Positions 26,744 through 35,871 are shown, counted from the stretch's first letter. The stretch: 48,731 bases of DNA from Saprospiraceae bacterium (GCA_020630495.1 JAHDBH010000018.1:1-48731), one strand, 5' to 3'. The notes: generated from the letters alone by a model not told the origin. A program made the numbers and translations.

Positions 26744-26771
26744 AAAGCCCTCCGTGGAGGGCTTTGTGGTT
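26744..26771 (+). terminator. Intrinsic terminator after rimM
   Basis: Stem AAAGCCCTC/GAGGGCTTT of nine perfect pairs with a four-base loop (CGTG), followed by GTGGTTTTT. It is 35 bases after the rimM stop. Confidence 0.75.
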
Positions 26772-26902
26772 TTTGCCTGGGAGGTGATCTCGCTGGCATC
26801 GGTCGGCTAAGTTGGGATATAATCCCTGACGCTTCCGTTTATTATGGTTTGTTTCTACTTATAAGACGTCAGGATGCGCTGCAAGTCACATTGACTAACC
26901 TA

Positions 26903-26940
26903 CTAAAACAGAAGAGCGGCCCACGGGCCGCTCTTCTGTT
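26903..26940 (-). terminator. Long-stem terminator of the M48 gene
   Basis: Stem of up to 16 pairs, AACAGAAGAGCGGCCC (26907-26922) against GGGCCGCTCTTCTGTT (26925-26940). On the minus strand it is followed by TTTTAGTAGG and lies 23 bases beyond the M48 gene stop. It may also act from the plus side. Confidence 0.7.
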
Positions 26941-26963
26941 ACTACTTATAGTATAGGATATCA

Positions 26964-28421
26964 TTACTTCGATACGACCTTGTAGAGGGTTCCTTTTTCG
27001 AGATAGTCGCCTAGTTCCATTCCATTGAGTATAGACAATTCTTGGTGTCTTTCTGCGGGGATATTGTTGGCTGTGAGAGCTTTCTTGAGCGTCATGCGAT
27101 TGCCTGCTGTCACGATTTTGATTCTCTCTGGAGAGACATTGATCTTACTAGGATTAGTAAGTGGAGCAAAGCTCAAGGCTGTATTGCGGAATGAGTTTTT
27201 GTATCCAGCATACTGCGGCTTGAGCGTGAGGCCCATGAAATGATAGATGTAGTCGCCATATGTAATGTAGGTACTATGGAGAGATAGCGTCTGTGATTGA
27301 CCTGTCTGCTGATCTGTTTGCACGATCTCTGACTCTACTATGAGTGCTTGATTTCCATTGATGGTACGTCGATCGGAAGCGATGGTGGTCGACTTGTACT
27401 GTTCCTGAAATGCGCCTGCTGCTGCTTCCATGCTTGCACCTTGTGCTAGAGAGAAGTTGATGAGTGCATCGCCTTTTTCAGGTCCCATCTGCACCATGGT
27501 CGGAGAGTTGAGCAGTTGCCATGCATTAGGTTTATCAAAGGTGAACTTGAGCACAGGATGATAAAAGGAATTGCCCTCCGTGTAGCCTTCTCGAGGATCT
27601 TCACCATAGACGAGACCGTCTATCATGCGCAGATATCCATCACGATTGACTTTGTAATCTGTGCGCGGATCTCGGGCTTGATAGAACTCCGCATGCTGAT
27701 GGACATTTTCGTATCTATTGATAGGATCTGGATGGGTACTAGAAAATTCGGGAAGGCGATTCTCTGGTCCACCGCTCAGTCGATTGAGCGTCTGGAAGAA
27801 ATCAGCCATGTAGTGGGCATCATATCCTACTGCGGTAGAGTATGCCACGCCGAGTGTGTCTGACTGGGTCTCATCATCTCGACTAAATTTCAAGAAGAGC
27901 ATCCCGAGACTCTGCTGCGCCACATCGGCAAATTCTCTGATCTCCTTGCTCGCGACCATGCCACCTACCAGAGCGATCTGGCCAAGTGTCTGCTGTGTCT
28001 GCTGCTGAGCTCCATGACGAGCTGTGACATGACCTATCTCATGTCCGAGAACACCAGCAAATTCTGCTTCATTGTTAAAGTGGGCCATGATGCCTCGTGT
28101 AAAGTAAACGTAGCCACCTGGCACGGCAAAGGCGTTGACCACCGGACTATTGACCACCTTGAAAGAGAAATCCAGATTGGGTCTATGGCTTATCTTGGCC
28201 ATTTCATCACCCTTCTCGGTGATAAAAGCTTGTAGCTCTGGATCGTCATAGAGGCCAAACTGCGCTATGATGGAGGGGTCTGCCTGTGCTCCGAGCTGGG
28301 CTTCCTGCGCTTCACTCATGAAGCTAATTTCTTTTTTGCCCGTCACGGGGTTGACTGCACATGCGATGACGATAGCAATCACAGTGAGTATGCCTAGTAT
28401 CTTATAGCTTATATTCTTCAT
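26964..28421 (-). CDS. M48-family zinc metalloprotease lipoprotein
   Basis: Protein of 485 residues with lipobox VIAC (C21). The gluzincin motif is H127-E-I-G-H131 with third ligand E184 in RDDETQSD, as in BepA/LoiP-type periplasmic proteases that help outer-membrane quality control. After the catalytic domain (to about 255) comes a beta-rich region (270-420) and a short C-terminal LysM-like or PDZ-like tail (RMTLKKALTANNIPAERHQE). It lacks the multi-span membrane region of HtpX. It stands alone, divergent from plsC. Confidence 0.92.
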   Translation of the reverse strand: MKNISYKILGILTVIAIVIACAVNPVTGKKEISFMSEAQEAQLGAQADPSIIAQFGLYDDPELQAFITEKGDEMAKISHRPNLDFSFKVVNSPVVNAFAVPGGYVYFTRGIMAHFNNEAEFAGVLGHEIGHVTARHGAQQQTQQTLGQIALVGGMVASKEIREFADVAQQSLGMLFLKFSRDDETQSDTLGVAYSTAVGYDAHYMADFFQTLNRLSGGPENRLPEFSSTHPDPINRYENVHQHAEFYQARDPRTDYKVNRDGYLRMIDGLVYGEDPREGYTEGNSFYHPVLKFTFDKPNAWQLLNSPTMVQMGPEKGDALINFSLAQGASMEAAAGAFQEQYKSTTIASDRRTINGNQALIVESEIVQTDQQTGQSQTLSLHSTYITYGDYIYHFMGLTLKPQYAGYKNSFRNTALSFAPLTNPSKINVSPERIKIVTAGNRMTLKKALTANNIPAERHQELSILNGMELGDYLEKGTLYKVVSK

Positions 28422-28653
28422 AGTATGTGGGTATGGAATGGTAAATATCTACATATGTGATCCAATGTGTAGACGCGGTGTTCGATAAGTAGTAACTTAC
28501 ATGATGTCAAACTAGTGCAGATCTTATGATTGTCTTAAGTGGTAGACGGCATTCTGCTGCGTGAGCCAGTACGTATGCTGTGCTCAGCAAGTATCATGGA
28601 CTCATGTGAATCTATGGACTAAGACACGATAGGATAAGCTACCTATAGATCTG

Positions 28654-28661
28654 TAGCTTTG
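28654..28661 (+). promoter_or_regulatory. Probable -7 element of plsC
   Basis: TAGCTTTG, a perfect TAnnTTTG, 15 bases before the ATG at 28677. Confidence 0.5.
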
Positions 28662-28676
28662 GCCTAAGACTTCTCT

Positions 28677-29435
28677 ATGAAATACATCCTCGCCTGGATT
28701 CGTATCATCCTATGTTCTCTACTACTTCTGCTGGGCATGAGCTATCTATTCCTTGTGGATCTGCTTGGTCTCCATACAGAGCTGCACGGCTTCCAAGTAA
28801 GACGACTCTATATCCGTATAGTAAGATGGATCCTGGGGATACGACTGGAGGTAGTAGGTAAGCCGATCGCGACTCCAGGTCTGTACGTGAGCAATCATCG
28901 TACGCTGTCAGATCCGCTCATGACTCTGGATCGGCTCTATGCATATGTCATCGCCAAGCATGAGGTGCGCAGCTACCCTCTACTTGGCAAAGGAGCCAGT
29001 CTTACGGGAACCATGTTTCTTAAGCGCGAGGACAAGGATCACAGGCGTGCAGTGCGCGAGACGATCAGGGACATACTCCGCGATGGCAAAAATGTGCTCA
29101 TCTACCCAGAAGGAACGACCAATGTAAAACCGTTTACAGGACAGTTTAGCAAAGGTTCTCTTGAGATCGCCATGGAGCTGGGAGTACCTATCGTACCTGT
29201 CACGGTGGAATATCGCGATATGCGAGACTACTGGCGCCAACCCAAGCTGCTGGCTCAATTTATAGCACAGTTTGGCAAATGGCGCTCGCACGTATTTATC
29301 CATTTTCACAAGCCCTTCGTCACGGACAATCTCAATACCGCACTGAGGCGTGTGCAGATAGAGATTGACGGAGACATAGCCCACTATCATGGATACGATG
29401 ACCACAGCATAAGTGGACATCCTGAGTCTCAGTGA
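28677..29435 (+). CDS. 1-Acyl-sn-glycerol-3-phosphate acyltransferase family protein
   Basis: Protein of 252 residues of the PlsC family. An N-terminal membrane helix (about 5-30) precedes the catalytic NHRTLSD (H-x4-D, about residues 73-78), LKRED, and the glycerolphosphate-binding YPEGTT near 142. These enzymes add the second acyl chain in phospholipid synthesis; other acyl acceptors such as lipid or ornithine products occur in the family, so the substrate is not certain. Its last seven bases overlap the convergent GH113-like gene. Confidence 0.88.
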   Translation: MKYILAWIRIILCSLLLLLGMSYLFLVDLLGLHTELHGFQVRRLYIRIVRWILGIRLEVVGKPIATPGLYVSNHRTLSDPLMTLDRLYAYVIAKHEVRSYPLLGKGASLTGTMFLKREDKDHRRAVRETIRDILRDGKNVLIYPEGTTNVKPFTGQFSKGSLEIAMELGVPIVPVTVEYRDMRDYWRQPKLLAQFIAQFGKWRSHVFIHFHKPFVTDNLNTALRRVQIEIDGDIAHYHGYDDHSISGHPESQ

Positions 29436-31705
29436 TCAAGTACCTGCCTGAGCTGTGCAGCATCCATATTGCCATAGGGCGTGAATCCGCGGCCGTTGCG
29501 CCTATTATAGCCAGCATAGCTGGGATACTTCCACCAGTAAATACCGCGAACCACAGGGCGCTGCTTCAGAGCACTGGAGACGAGATCATATAATTTAGAT
29601 TGGTCCGCCGTAGTAGTTTCTCCCTCGAGCTGCGTATCATGAGGCTGTCTCCAGGGAGCCTGTATGCTTCTGTAGCCTATCTCTGTGATCAGCAGTGGCC
29701 TGCCGATCTCTTCGGCGCGATTACAGATCTTATCTACCATCTCTTCTACCTGCCGAGATAGCTCTCGATCACTCAATTCCATTGATTCACTCAGGGGGTA
29801 ATAGGCATTGCAGCCGATATAGTCTAGTGCGTCTGCCCATGCGATATTTTCGTATTCTTCGCCCCAGTTGGCTGCATAGGTGATAGCTCCAGGATAGATA
29901 CGTCTGATGTCTGTGATGATGGATCGCCATCGCTCAGGATGCTTGAGGGACGCCTGAGCAAACTCTGTCCCTATGCACAGTATCTCGATGTCATGATCTG
30001 CGGCGAGCATGGCATAGTGAAGGATCCATCTGCGGTAGTAGCTAAACCACCTTTTCCAGTCCTCCTCCGTGGTAAAATCTACATCTCCTGGCCAACTTCC
30101 TGAGATCCATATCTGGGGCTTGAGCATCACACTCATGCCTAGGGACTGAGACACTGCCATGGAGTGGAGTGTCGCCATGTCATTTTCTGCATTGGCTTGA
30201 TAGATCACTGGCATCTCATCAGCTCTGGTAGCAGAGCGCATGTAGCTATATGGTACTACTGCCACCGTACGCGCTCCTAGATCCGCCAGTTCAGTGAGTT
30301 GTGCAGTGGCTTCAGAGCCACCATACCCTCGTATGATGTCATATCCCTCGTGAGCAAAATTGAAACCGCTTCCATAGACACGGCCTTCATCTGTGAGGGG
30401 ATTGCCTTGTGCGCCTGGCACATGCTCTTGGAGAAATCTGCGGTAAAGAGTCTCCATTTCGGCACTTATGGCCTGTGCCGTGAGTCTTCGAATCTCGGCT
30501 TTTCCGAGTTTTTTTTCTAGCCAGGTCATCAGAGCTTGGTGCAGAGCGCCGCGGAGCAATTTTGAGTCGCCTTCTAGCGGAGAGCGCCATCTCTCATAGT
30601 CCCAGTCTAGTAGAGACCAGTCCAGACTAGTGTAACTGTGATCAGCTCGATTCCATGCTGCTGGATTGAGGTAGTAAGACATAGGCTCAAACCAGTCTTC
30701 ATGTAGAAGTCCACTCTGATCCATATATAATGTAATCCACTCGGGAGGCACTTGTGCACTAGTCTGAGCTGTGAGAAGAGTATGAGCTACATTGTCACGG
30801 ATATGGCACTGATCCATAGACTGTGTCATGAGTGCCTTTTGCTCGGCAGAGCTATAGTACAGCACCTCGATGGTGGCATCTATATCCTGCCCATACCAGA
30901 GCTGGATGTGCGATCGCGTCATCTCCCACTTATCCAGGGCTGTGGCTAGATCATGCTGATCCCACTCGCCAGAGTAGGATAGACCATCGCTGGTACCATT
31001 GCGATCAGTGGCTATAGATAGATCTCGCAGAGATGACTCATCCAATTGCCACTCTTCATCAAAGTCAGCCATGATGATCCTATTTCCATCCCGCCAGAGG
31101 GTCAGATCCGCTACACTGCGATACTGAGATCTGCCCGATAGTTGTTGCTGGAGATGCTCAGCAATCACGGCATCACTCGTCCCAGTGGTAATTCTGAGAG
31201 GAAGCGCAGGTACATCTGGTCTAGGGTACCAGCCCAGCTCTATGACGACATCCTCAGCCGACACCGTTTGGGCTCCTAGGTAGATGCTATCATTGTCGAT
31301 TTGCCAAGGTAGCGCTGAGGCGATGCTAGCTAGATGAGGATTGGATGCTGTAGTGCCAATATAGCGCACGATGCTACGATTGATTTCACCCTCCTCGATC
31401 TCAGCACTCGATCGCGACTCTGTGCTTCGCCATCGCAAGCCGCGTGCCCATTCGCTCGTGATTTCTTCATAGTCAAGGACTTTCTCTGTATCGGCGCCGT
31501 AGACGATGATCTGCGGGTAGTCACCGTTGAGTACGGCGCGGAGATTACTCTTGGAGAAGGTCTGATCTATCTGATCGTGGGACTTCTCAGGAGCCGCAGA
31601 TCTAGGAGTGCAGCAGGTAAGCGCTGTCGCGCAAATGCCAACCATAAAGCACCATGCCTTCCATGTACTTCTGTAAGCGCTACTCTGTGAATCTCTTAAA
31701 TGCAT
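29429..31705 (-). CDS. Lipoprotein with unknown N-terminal domain and GH113-like TIM barrel
   Basis: Protein of 758 residues from the ATG at 31705. Its N-terminus has a basic stretch, a hydrophobic segment and a possible lipobox (LTCC). Residues 35-435 match nothing I know; they include a W/Y-rich segment (LDWSLLDWDYERWRSP). Residues 455-755 are a GH113-type glycosidase barrel: GFNFAHEGYD, AVVPYSYM, MLKPQIWISGSW, acid/base candidate E581 in IGTEFAQ, ANWGEEYE, IGCNAYYPLS and nucleophile candidate E675 in ITEIGYRS. GH113 members are beta-mannanases, but many Bacteroidota relatives are untested. An ATG at 31756 would hide the signal. It converges with plsC and diverges from the ABC ATPase gene. 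Confidence 0.82.
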   Translation of the reverse strand: MHLRDSQSSAYRSTWKAWCFMVGICATALTCCTPRSAAPEKSHDQIDQTFSKSNLRAVLNGDYPQIIVYGADTEKVLDYEEITSEWARGLRWRSTESRSSAEIEEGEINRSIVRYIGTTASNPHLASIASALPWQIDNDSIYLGAQTVSAEDVVIELGWYPRPDVPALPLRITTGTSDAVIAEHLQQQLSGRSQYRSVADLTLWRDGNRIIMADFDEEWQLDESSLRDLSIATDRNGTSDGLSYSGEWDQHDLATALDKWEMTRSHIQLWYGQDIDATIEVLYYSSAEQKALMTQSMDQCHIRDNVAHTLLTAQTSAQVPPEWITLYMDQSGLLHEDWFEPMSYYLNPAAWNRADHSYTSLDWSLLDWDYERWRSPLEGDSKLLRGALHQALMTWLEKKLGKAEIRRLTAQAISAEMETLYRRFLQEHVPGAQGNPLTDEGRVYGSGFNFAHEGYDIIRGYGGSEATAQLTELADLGARTVAVVPYSYMRSATRADEMPVIYQANAENDMATLHSMAVSQSLGMSVMLKPQIWISGSWPGDVDFTTEEDWKRWFSYYRRWILHYAMLAADHDIEILCIGTEFAQASLKHPERWRSIITDIRRIYPGAITYAANWGEEYENIAWADALDYIGCNAYYPLSESMELSDRELSRQVEEMVDKICNRAEEIGRPLLITEIGYRSIQAPWRQPHDTQLEGETTTADQSKLYDLVSSALKQRPVVRGIYWWKYPSYAGYNRRNGRGFTPYGNMDAAQLRQVLDH

Positions 31706-31791
31706 ATGTCCGTGGATGAAATCGAAACGCTGATCCAACAAATATGTCAGACTCATGCATCACAATTATCTTCACCACAAATATCTACTCT

Positions 31792-32511
31792 ATGTCCAAA
31801 GCCGTCATATACACCCAAGCGCTGAAGAAAATCTACGAGATGGGTTCAGAAAAAGTCCATGCACTGGACGGTGTAGATATAGACATACAGAAGAATGAAT
31901 ACGTGGCCCTCATGGGCCCATCTGGTAGCGGAAAGTCGACTCTCATGAATCTCCTAGGATGTCTAGACACACCTACAGAAGGTAGCTATGAGCTCAATGG
32001 TATCGATGTGAGCGACATGACGGATAGCGAGCTCGCACACATCAGAAACAAAGAAATAGGCTTTGTCTTCCAGACATTTAACCTCCTGCCCCGCATGAGC
32101 AGTCTAGAGAATGTAGCCCTACCACTGATCTATGCTGGGATCTCCCGGAGCGAGCGAGAGGACAGGGCTGCTGATGTCCTAGAATCTGTGGGCTTAGGTG
32201 ATCGCATCCATCACAATCCCAATGAGCTCAGCGGAGGTCAGCGACAGCGTGTAGCCATCGCACGCGCACTAGTCAATAAGCCCGCCCTCATCCTCGCTGA
32301 TGAGCCCACAGGAAATCTTGATACCAAGACGAGTATTGAGATCATGGAGATATTCATGAAGATCCAGGATAGCGGCAATACAGTGGTGCTCGTGACCCAC
32401 GAGCCAGACATCGCCGAGCACGCTCACCGCATCATACGTCTACGAGATGGACTGGTGGAGAGCGATGTCAGAAATGCCAATCCCGTCAGACCTCAGAGCG
32501 GTCTGCTCTGA
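31792..32511 (+). CDS. MacB/LolD-type ABC transporter ATP-binding protein
   Basis: ATPase of 239 residues: Walker [11 protein letters not shown]-loop [20 protein letters not shown] (the MacB-subfamily form), signature [15 protein letters not shown], Walker [13 protein letters not shown]. Such ATPases drive tripartite efflux or lipoprotein-type permeases; no permease gene is adjacent, so the partner must lie elsewhere. The ATG at 31792 starts [18 protein letters not shown]; the 16 residues upstream in frame look like leader. An ABC ATPase before a PduO-type gene is familiar from other Bacteroidota, from memory. Confidence 0.9.
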   Translation: MSKAVIYTQALKKIYEMGSEKVHALDGVDIDIQKNEYVALMGPSGSGKSTLMNLLGCLDTPTEGSYELNGIDVSDMTDSELAHIRNKEIGFVFQTFNLLPRMSSLENVALPLIYAGISRSEREDRAADVLESVGLGDRIHHNPNELSGGQRQRVAIARALVNKPALILADEPTGNLDTKTSIEIMEIFMKIQDSGNTVVLVTHEPDIAEHAHRIIRLRDGLVESDVRNANPVRPQSGLL

Positions 32512-32533
32512 TGCGAGAGCACTGACTACTACC

Positions 32534-32541
32534 TACATTTG
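32534..32541 (+). promoter_or_regulatory. Probable -7 element of the cobalamin adenosyltransferase gene
   Basis: TACATTTG, a perfect TAnnTTTG, 56 bases before the ATG at 32598. The leader is too short for a cobalamin riboswitch. Confidence 0.5.
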
Positions 32542-32597
32542 CGGCGTGCATCTCCTAAGAGAGTTTGCACCTTATCTGATCATATCATTAGCTTTCT

Positions 32598-33140
32598 ATG
32601 AAGATATATACGCGCACGGGCGATGATGGCTCTACATCCTTACTAGGCGGTACTCGCGTGCAGAAAGACGACTTGCGCCTCGAGTGCTATGGCACAGTGG
32701 ATGAGCTCAATGCTCATCTAGGTATGATCTCGGTGCTACTAGGCGATACGATGCTCCTCCGCAAGGTGCAATCCACACTGTTTGATATAGGCAGCGTACT
32801 CGCAGCAGAAGATCCCGCCCAGTGGAATCTACCTGGAGCAGATCTCACGGATATAGAACTCCTCGAGAGCAACATAGATGAGATGCAGAGCACGCTACCT
32901 GAGCTAAAGAACTTTGTGCTTCCTGGTGGTACGGATCTGGCGGCTCGCTGCCACGTGGCGCGATGTGTCTGTAGACGCGCCGAGAGACGACTTGTGACAT
33001 GGTCAGAGGAGACGGAGATAGATCCCCTGATGATAAAGTACCTCAATCGACTTTCTGACTGGCTGTTTGTGCTTTCTCGATCCGTCTTGCATGCTAGTGG
33101 TGAGCAAGACGTACTTTGGGAAAGTCGAAAGGGCCAGTAG
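32598..33140 (+). CDS. PduO-type cob(I)alamin adenosyltransferase
   Basis: Protein of 180 residues that transfers the adenosyl group of ATP to cob(I)alamin to make coenzyme B12. The ATP-binding N-terminus is YTRTGDDGSTSLLGG, followed by YGTVDELNAHLG, then FVLPGGTDLAARCHVARCVC, RRAERRLV and the C-terminal KYLNRLSDWLFVLSR, all PduO-family signatures. It is followed after 21 bases by the PgpH-type gene. No B12 synthesis gene is in the window, which suggests salvage of imported corrinoids. Confidence 0.95.
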   Translation: MKIYTRTGDDGSTSLLGGTRVQKDDLRLECYGTVDELNAHLGMISVLLGDTMLLRKVQSTLFDIGSVLAAEDPAQWNLPGADLTDIELLESNIDEMQSTLPELKNFVLPGGTDLAARCHVARCVCRRAERRLVTWSEETEIDPLMIKYLNRLSDWLFVLSRSVLHASGEQDVLWESRKGQ

Positions 33141-33161
33141 GCTAGTTGCTACCTTTATACC

Positions 33162-35204
33162 ATGGATCAGTTGACGCCGACAGCAAGTAAGAAGGGCCAT
33201 TGGCTCAACTATGCGATAGTGTCCCTAGCGGTCGCTCTGATAGCTCTATTCTTTCCTAAGACACAGTATCAAAATATCTACGCACCCGTAAATAGCGTCT
33301 GGGACAAGGAGGACTACATAGCTGACAGAGACTTCACTTATAAGCCGAGCGAAGTGCGTACGGAAGCAGAGATAAGATCAAGTCACAAGCCTACCTATAC
33401 CAAGGATCAGAGTGTAGCCATAGAGCAGAAGCAAGAGATGGAGACTCTACTACAGAGCAGGAGATCTCTCTTCCCGCAGCTCACTGATGTAGAGTATGCT
33501 CGGCTGCGTCAGATAGGCTATGACTACTTACATGAGATATATAGGAACGGTGTACTCAGAGAATGGCCCGAGAAGTTTCCCATCATCATAGCCTCCGAAG
33601 GTCGCTCTACTGAGATAAGTCAAGATGAGGTGTATACGCCAGCAGATGCGCTATCTATGCTCGAGGAGAGATTTAACAGTGCTGAGCTATCAGTCCTACA
33701 ACCCATTTTGGAGCGCACCGTCAAGGCCAATCTTACCTTCGATTCCGCTTACAATGAACGCCTCATGCGAGACCAGGTGGCACTGGCAGCAGAGATAGGT
33801 GTATTCAATGAAGGTGACGTCCTGCTCTACAGTGGTGAGCCTATCTCAGCACAGAAGGCCGAAATCATCGATGCCTACAACAGAGATCATCAGCCCAAGT
33901 CCTTCTTGGAGGTGACGGACTGGTGGAGATTTCTGGGCTATCTGCTGCTGACCTGCCTGATTATCAGCATATTCTTGGTCTACTTATTTAATCATGATCC
34001 GCAGGTGTTTCACAAGCCTCGTCGACTGATCTTTATGCTATTTTGGCCAGTGCTATTTGCCATGCTGGTATATTTTATCGAGGCCACAGGAAATATCAGC
34101 AGCTATATCATTCCCTTCTGTGTGGTGCCGATCATCGTCAGATCATTTACTAATTCGCGCTTGGCACTTTTCACCCACGTGGTAGTCGTACTTATCGATT
34201 CGTTTTTATCTCATCAGGGATATGAGTTCACCTTTTTGGAATTATTAGCAGGTATCGTGGCAGTTTTATTGGTAAAAGAAACACGTGACTGGAGTGAATT
34301 TTTTACGAGTTTGCTCTTGATATTATTGAGTTATTGTATAGGGTATTTTGGCGTAAGCCTCATCCTCGAGGGAGACCTAAGCGGACTAGAATGGCGCAAT
34401 TACTTGTGGTTTTTTCTCAATGTCCTTCTGACCCTTCTAGCTTATCCATTGATTCCTCTGCTGGAGCGACTATTTGGATTTACCACGAGTATACGACTGA
34501 CGGAGCTCGCCGATCTCAATAAGCCTCTCCTGAAGGATCTTTCTATCTCTGCCCCGGGTACCTTGCAGCATAGTCTGCAAGTCAGTAATCTGTGTCAAGC
34601 AGCGGCAGAGCGTATAGGCGCCAATGTAGAATTGGTCAAAGTGGCAGCGCTCTATCATGACATCGGAAAGTTAAAGAATCCTGAGGTCTTTATAGAAAAT
34701 CAGACGGGGCATAATCCGCATGACACGATGAATAATTTTGAGAGCGCTCGCGCTATCATAGAGCATGTGACAGAAGGCGTGGTCATGGCCGAGAAGGCGC
34801 GCCTGCCCAGGGAAATTGTGGATTTTATACGCACCCATCATGGCAATACGCGCGTAGAGTATTTCTATCGACAGCAGTTGCAGGCGCATCCTGATCAGGA
34901 ATTTGATGAGTCGCTTTTTCGCTATCCTGGCCCCTTACCCTTTTCTAAGGAACAGAGCATCATGATGATTGCAGATAGTCTAGAGGCGGCTGCCAAAAGT
35001 CTCAAAAATCCCACAGGCCAAGATATAGATGGTCTGGTGGATAAAATTGTAGAAGGCAAGTTGAAATCTGGTCAGCTAGATAGCAGTCCACTGACATTTG
35101 CCGAGTTAGAACAGTGCAAGGATACATTTCGCACCATGCTGCGTAGTATAAATCATGTGCGAGTAGAGTATCCACCCGAGGCCAAAGAAACTAATCCATC
35201 GTAG
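33162..35204 (+). CDS. PgpH-type membrane HD phosphodiesterase (c-di-AMP family)
   Basis: Protein of 680 residues with the 7TMR-HDED layout: an N-terminal membrane helix (15-33), an extracytoplasmic domain (35-260; YIADRDFTYKPSEVRTEAEI), about seven membrane spans (265-445), and a cytosolic HD domain (460-660) with H499-D500 in LYHDIGKL, HNPHDTMNNFESARAIIEHV and THHGNTRVEYFY. PgpH proteins cleave c-di-AMP and thereby influence osmotic and wall balance; sensing by the outer domain is inferred from the family. A TACCTTTA sequence just before the ATG might be a weak promoter, but the gene is probably read through from the PduO gene. Confidence 0.92.
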   Translation: MDQLTPTASKKGHWLNYAIVSLAVALIALFFPKTQYQNIYAPVNSVWDKEDYIADRDFTYKPSEVRTEAEIRSSHKPTYTKDQSVAIEQKQEMETLLQSRRSLFPQLTDVEYARLRQIGYDYLHEIYRNGVLREWPEKFPIIIASEGRSTEISQDEVYTPADALSMLEERFNSAELSVLQPILERTVKANLTFDSAYNERLMRDQVALAAEIGVFNEGDVLLYSGEPISAQKAEIIDAYNRDHQPKSFLEVTDWWRFLGYLLLTCLIISIFLVYLFNHDPQVFHKPRRLIFMLFWPVLFAMLVYFIEATGNISSYIIPFCVVPIIVRSFTNSRLALFTHVVVVLIDSFLSHQGYEFTFLELLAGIVAVLLVKETRDWSEFFTSLLLILLSYCIGYFGVSLILEGDLSGLEWRNYLWFFLNVLLTLLAYPLIPLLERLFGFTTSIRLTELADLNKPLLKDLSISAPGTLQHSLQVSNLCQAAAERIGANVELVKVAALYHDIGKLKNPEVFIENQTGHNPHDTMNNFESARAIIEHVTEGVVMAEKARLPREIVDFIRTHHGNTRVEYFYRQQLQAHPDQEFDESLFRYPGPLPFSKEQSIMMIADSLEAAAKSLKNPTGQDIDGLVDKIVEGKLKSGQLDSSPLTFAELEQCKDTFRTMLRSINHVRVEYPPEAKETNPS

Positions 35205-35216
35205 GCCACCCCCTGA

Positions 35217-35795
35217 TTACGCGAGCGTAGGATCGAGCTCAGGCTGGTGTAAATTGTACTTACGAGCATACCACTGATACGCAGGGAAAAGTACTGCGCA
35301 GAATACCAGATTACCAAGTACAGTATTGAGCAAAAAGGGTAATCCCGCAGCATAGCAAGCGAGCAGTCCTCCGACAGTTTTGGGATAGATGATATCAGCC
35401 ATCCAGGTACCCAGAGAAGTAAGAAAATAGAATGCCACTGCACCAGCAATACTCGCTAAGAATAAACGTCCATATCCCTTATTGCTCTGAAGTAGAAGAC
35501 GACCGATGATTACGGTGGCTGCCATTCCCAGTACGATCCAGATCATGCCAGGTGTGAGCCATGCCCATCCGCTATAGTAGCCTGCGTAGAGTGTATTATT
35601 AAGTACAAGATCAGATAGCCAGACTGCGGCGATGGGTATGAGAAAGGCCCAGGCCTTTCGGCCAAAAAATGCACCGCCCAGCAAAGAAACAGCGCCTACG
35701 GCCGTGACATTCCACATATGCGGCATGAGTCTGCTGCCAGCAGCTACAAGAAGAAGTGACACAAAGGCTACAATCTGGGCTGTTCTACGATTCAT
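35217..35795 (-). CDS. DUF6580-type membrane protein, possible ECF-transporter S component
   Basis: Protein of 192 residues with about five to six membrane segments (7-24, 32-60, 78-100, 113-133, 148-172). GSRLMPHMWNVTAVGAVSLL and GGAFFGRKAWAFLIPIAAVW are marks of the family NCBI calls a DUF6580 putative transport protein, similar in size and layout to substrate-binding subunits of energy-coupling factor importers. The substrate is unknown. A perfect promoter element lies at 35813. It converges on the PgpH gene and contains an exact copy of the hairpin 15-mer. Confidence 0.78.
   Translation of the reverse strand: MNRRTAQIVAFVSLLLVAAGSRLMPHMWNVTAVGAVSLLGGAFFGRKAWAFLIPIAAVWLSDLVLNNTLYAGYYSGWAWLTPGMIWIVLGMAATVIIGRLLLQSNKGYGRLFLASIAGAVAFYFLTSLGTWMADIIYPKTVGGLLACYAAGLPFLLNTVLGNLVFCAVLFPAYQWYARKYNLHQPELDPTLA
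35652..35666 (-). repeat. Exact copy of hairpin 15-mer TTTGGCCGAAAGGCC (inside DUF6580 gene)
   Basis: In gene sense, preceded by three further T, encoding part of FFGRKAW. Identical to the copies at 7232 and 12572. Confidence 0.6.
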
Positions 35796-35812
35796 ACAAT
35801 GAACTTTGCGAG

Positions 35813-35820
35813 CAAAATTA
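35813..35820 (-). promoter_or_regulatory. Probable -7 element of the DUF6580 gene
   Basis: Minus-strand TAATTTTG, a perfect match, 17 bases before the ATG at 35795. Confidence 0.6.
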
Positions 35821-35857
35821 CGTGATCATGAACACTTTCCCAGGCACGCATTATGAG

Positions 35858-35865
35858 TACTTTCG
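35858..35865 (+). promoter_or_regulatory. Probable -7 element of the CPBP peptidase gene
   Basis: TACTTTCG, the same variant as upstream of gyrA, six bases before the ATG at 35872. The leader would be very short. Confidence 0.45.
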
Positions 35866-35871
35866 TGTCTC

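Noticed and set aside
32521-32597. Cobalamin riboswitch before the PduO-type gene
   Set aside because: The gap between genes is under 90 bases and lacks a B12-box-like sequence; too short for the full aptamer.
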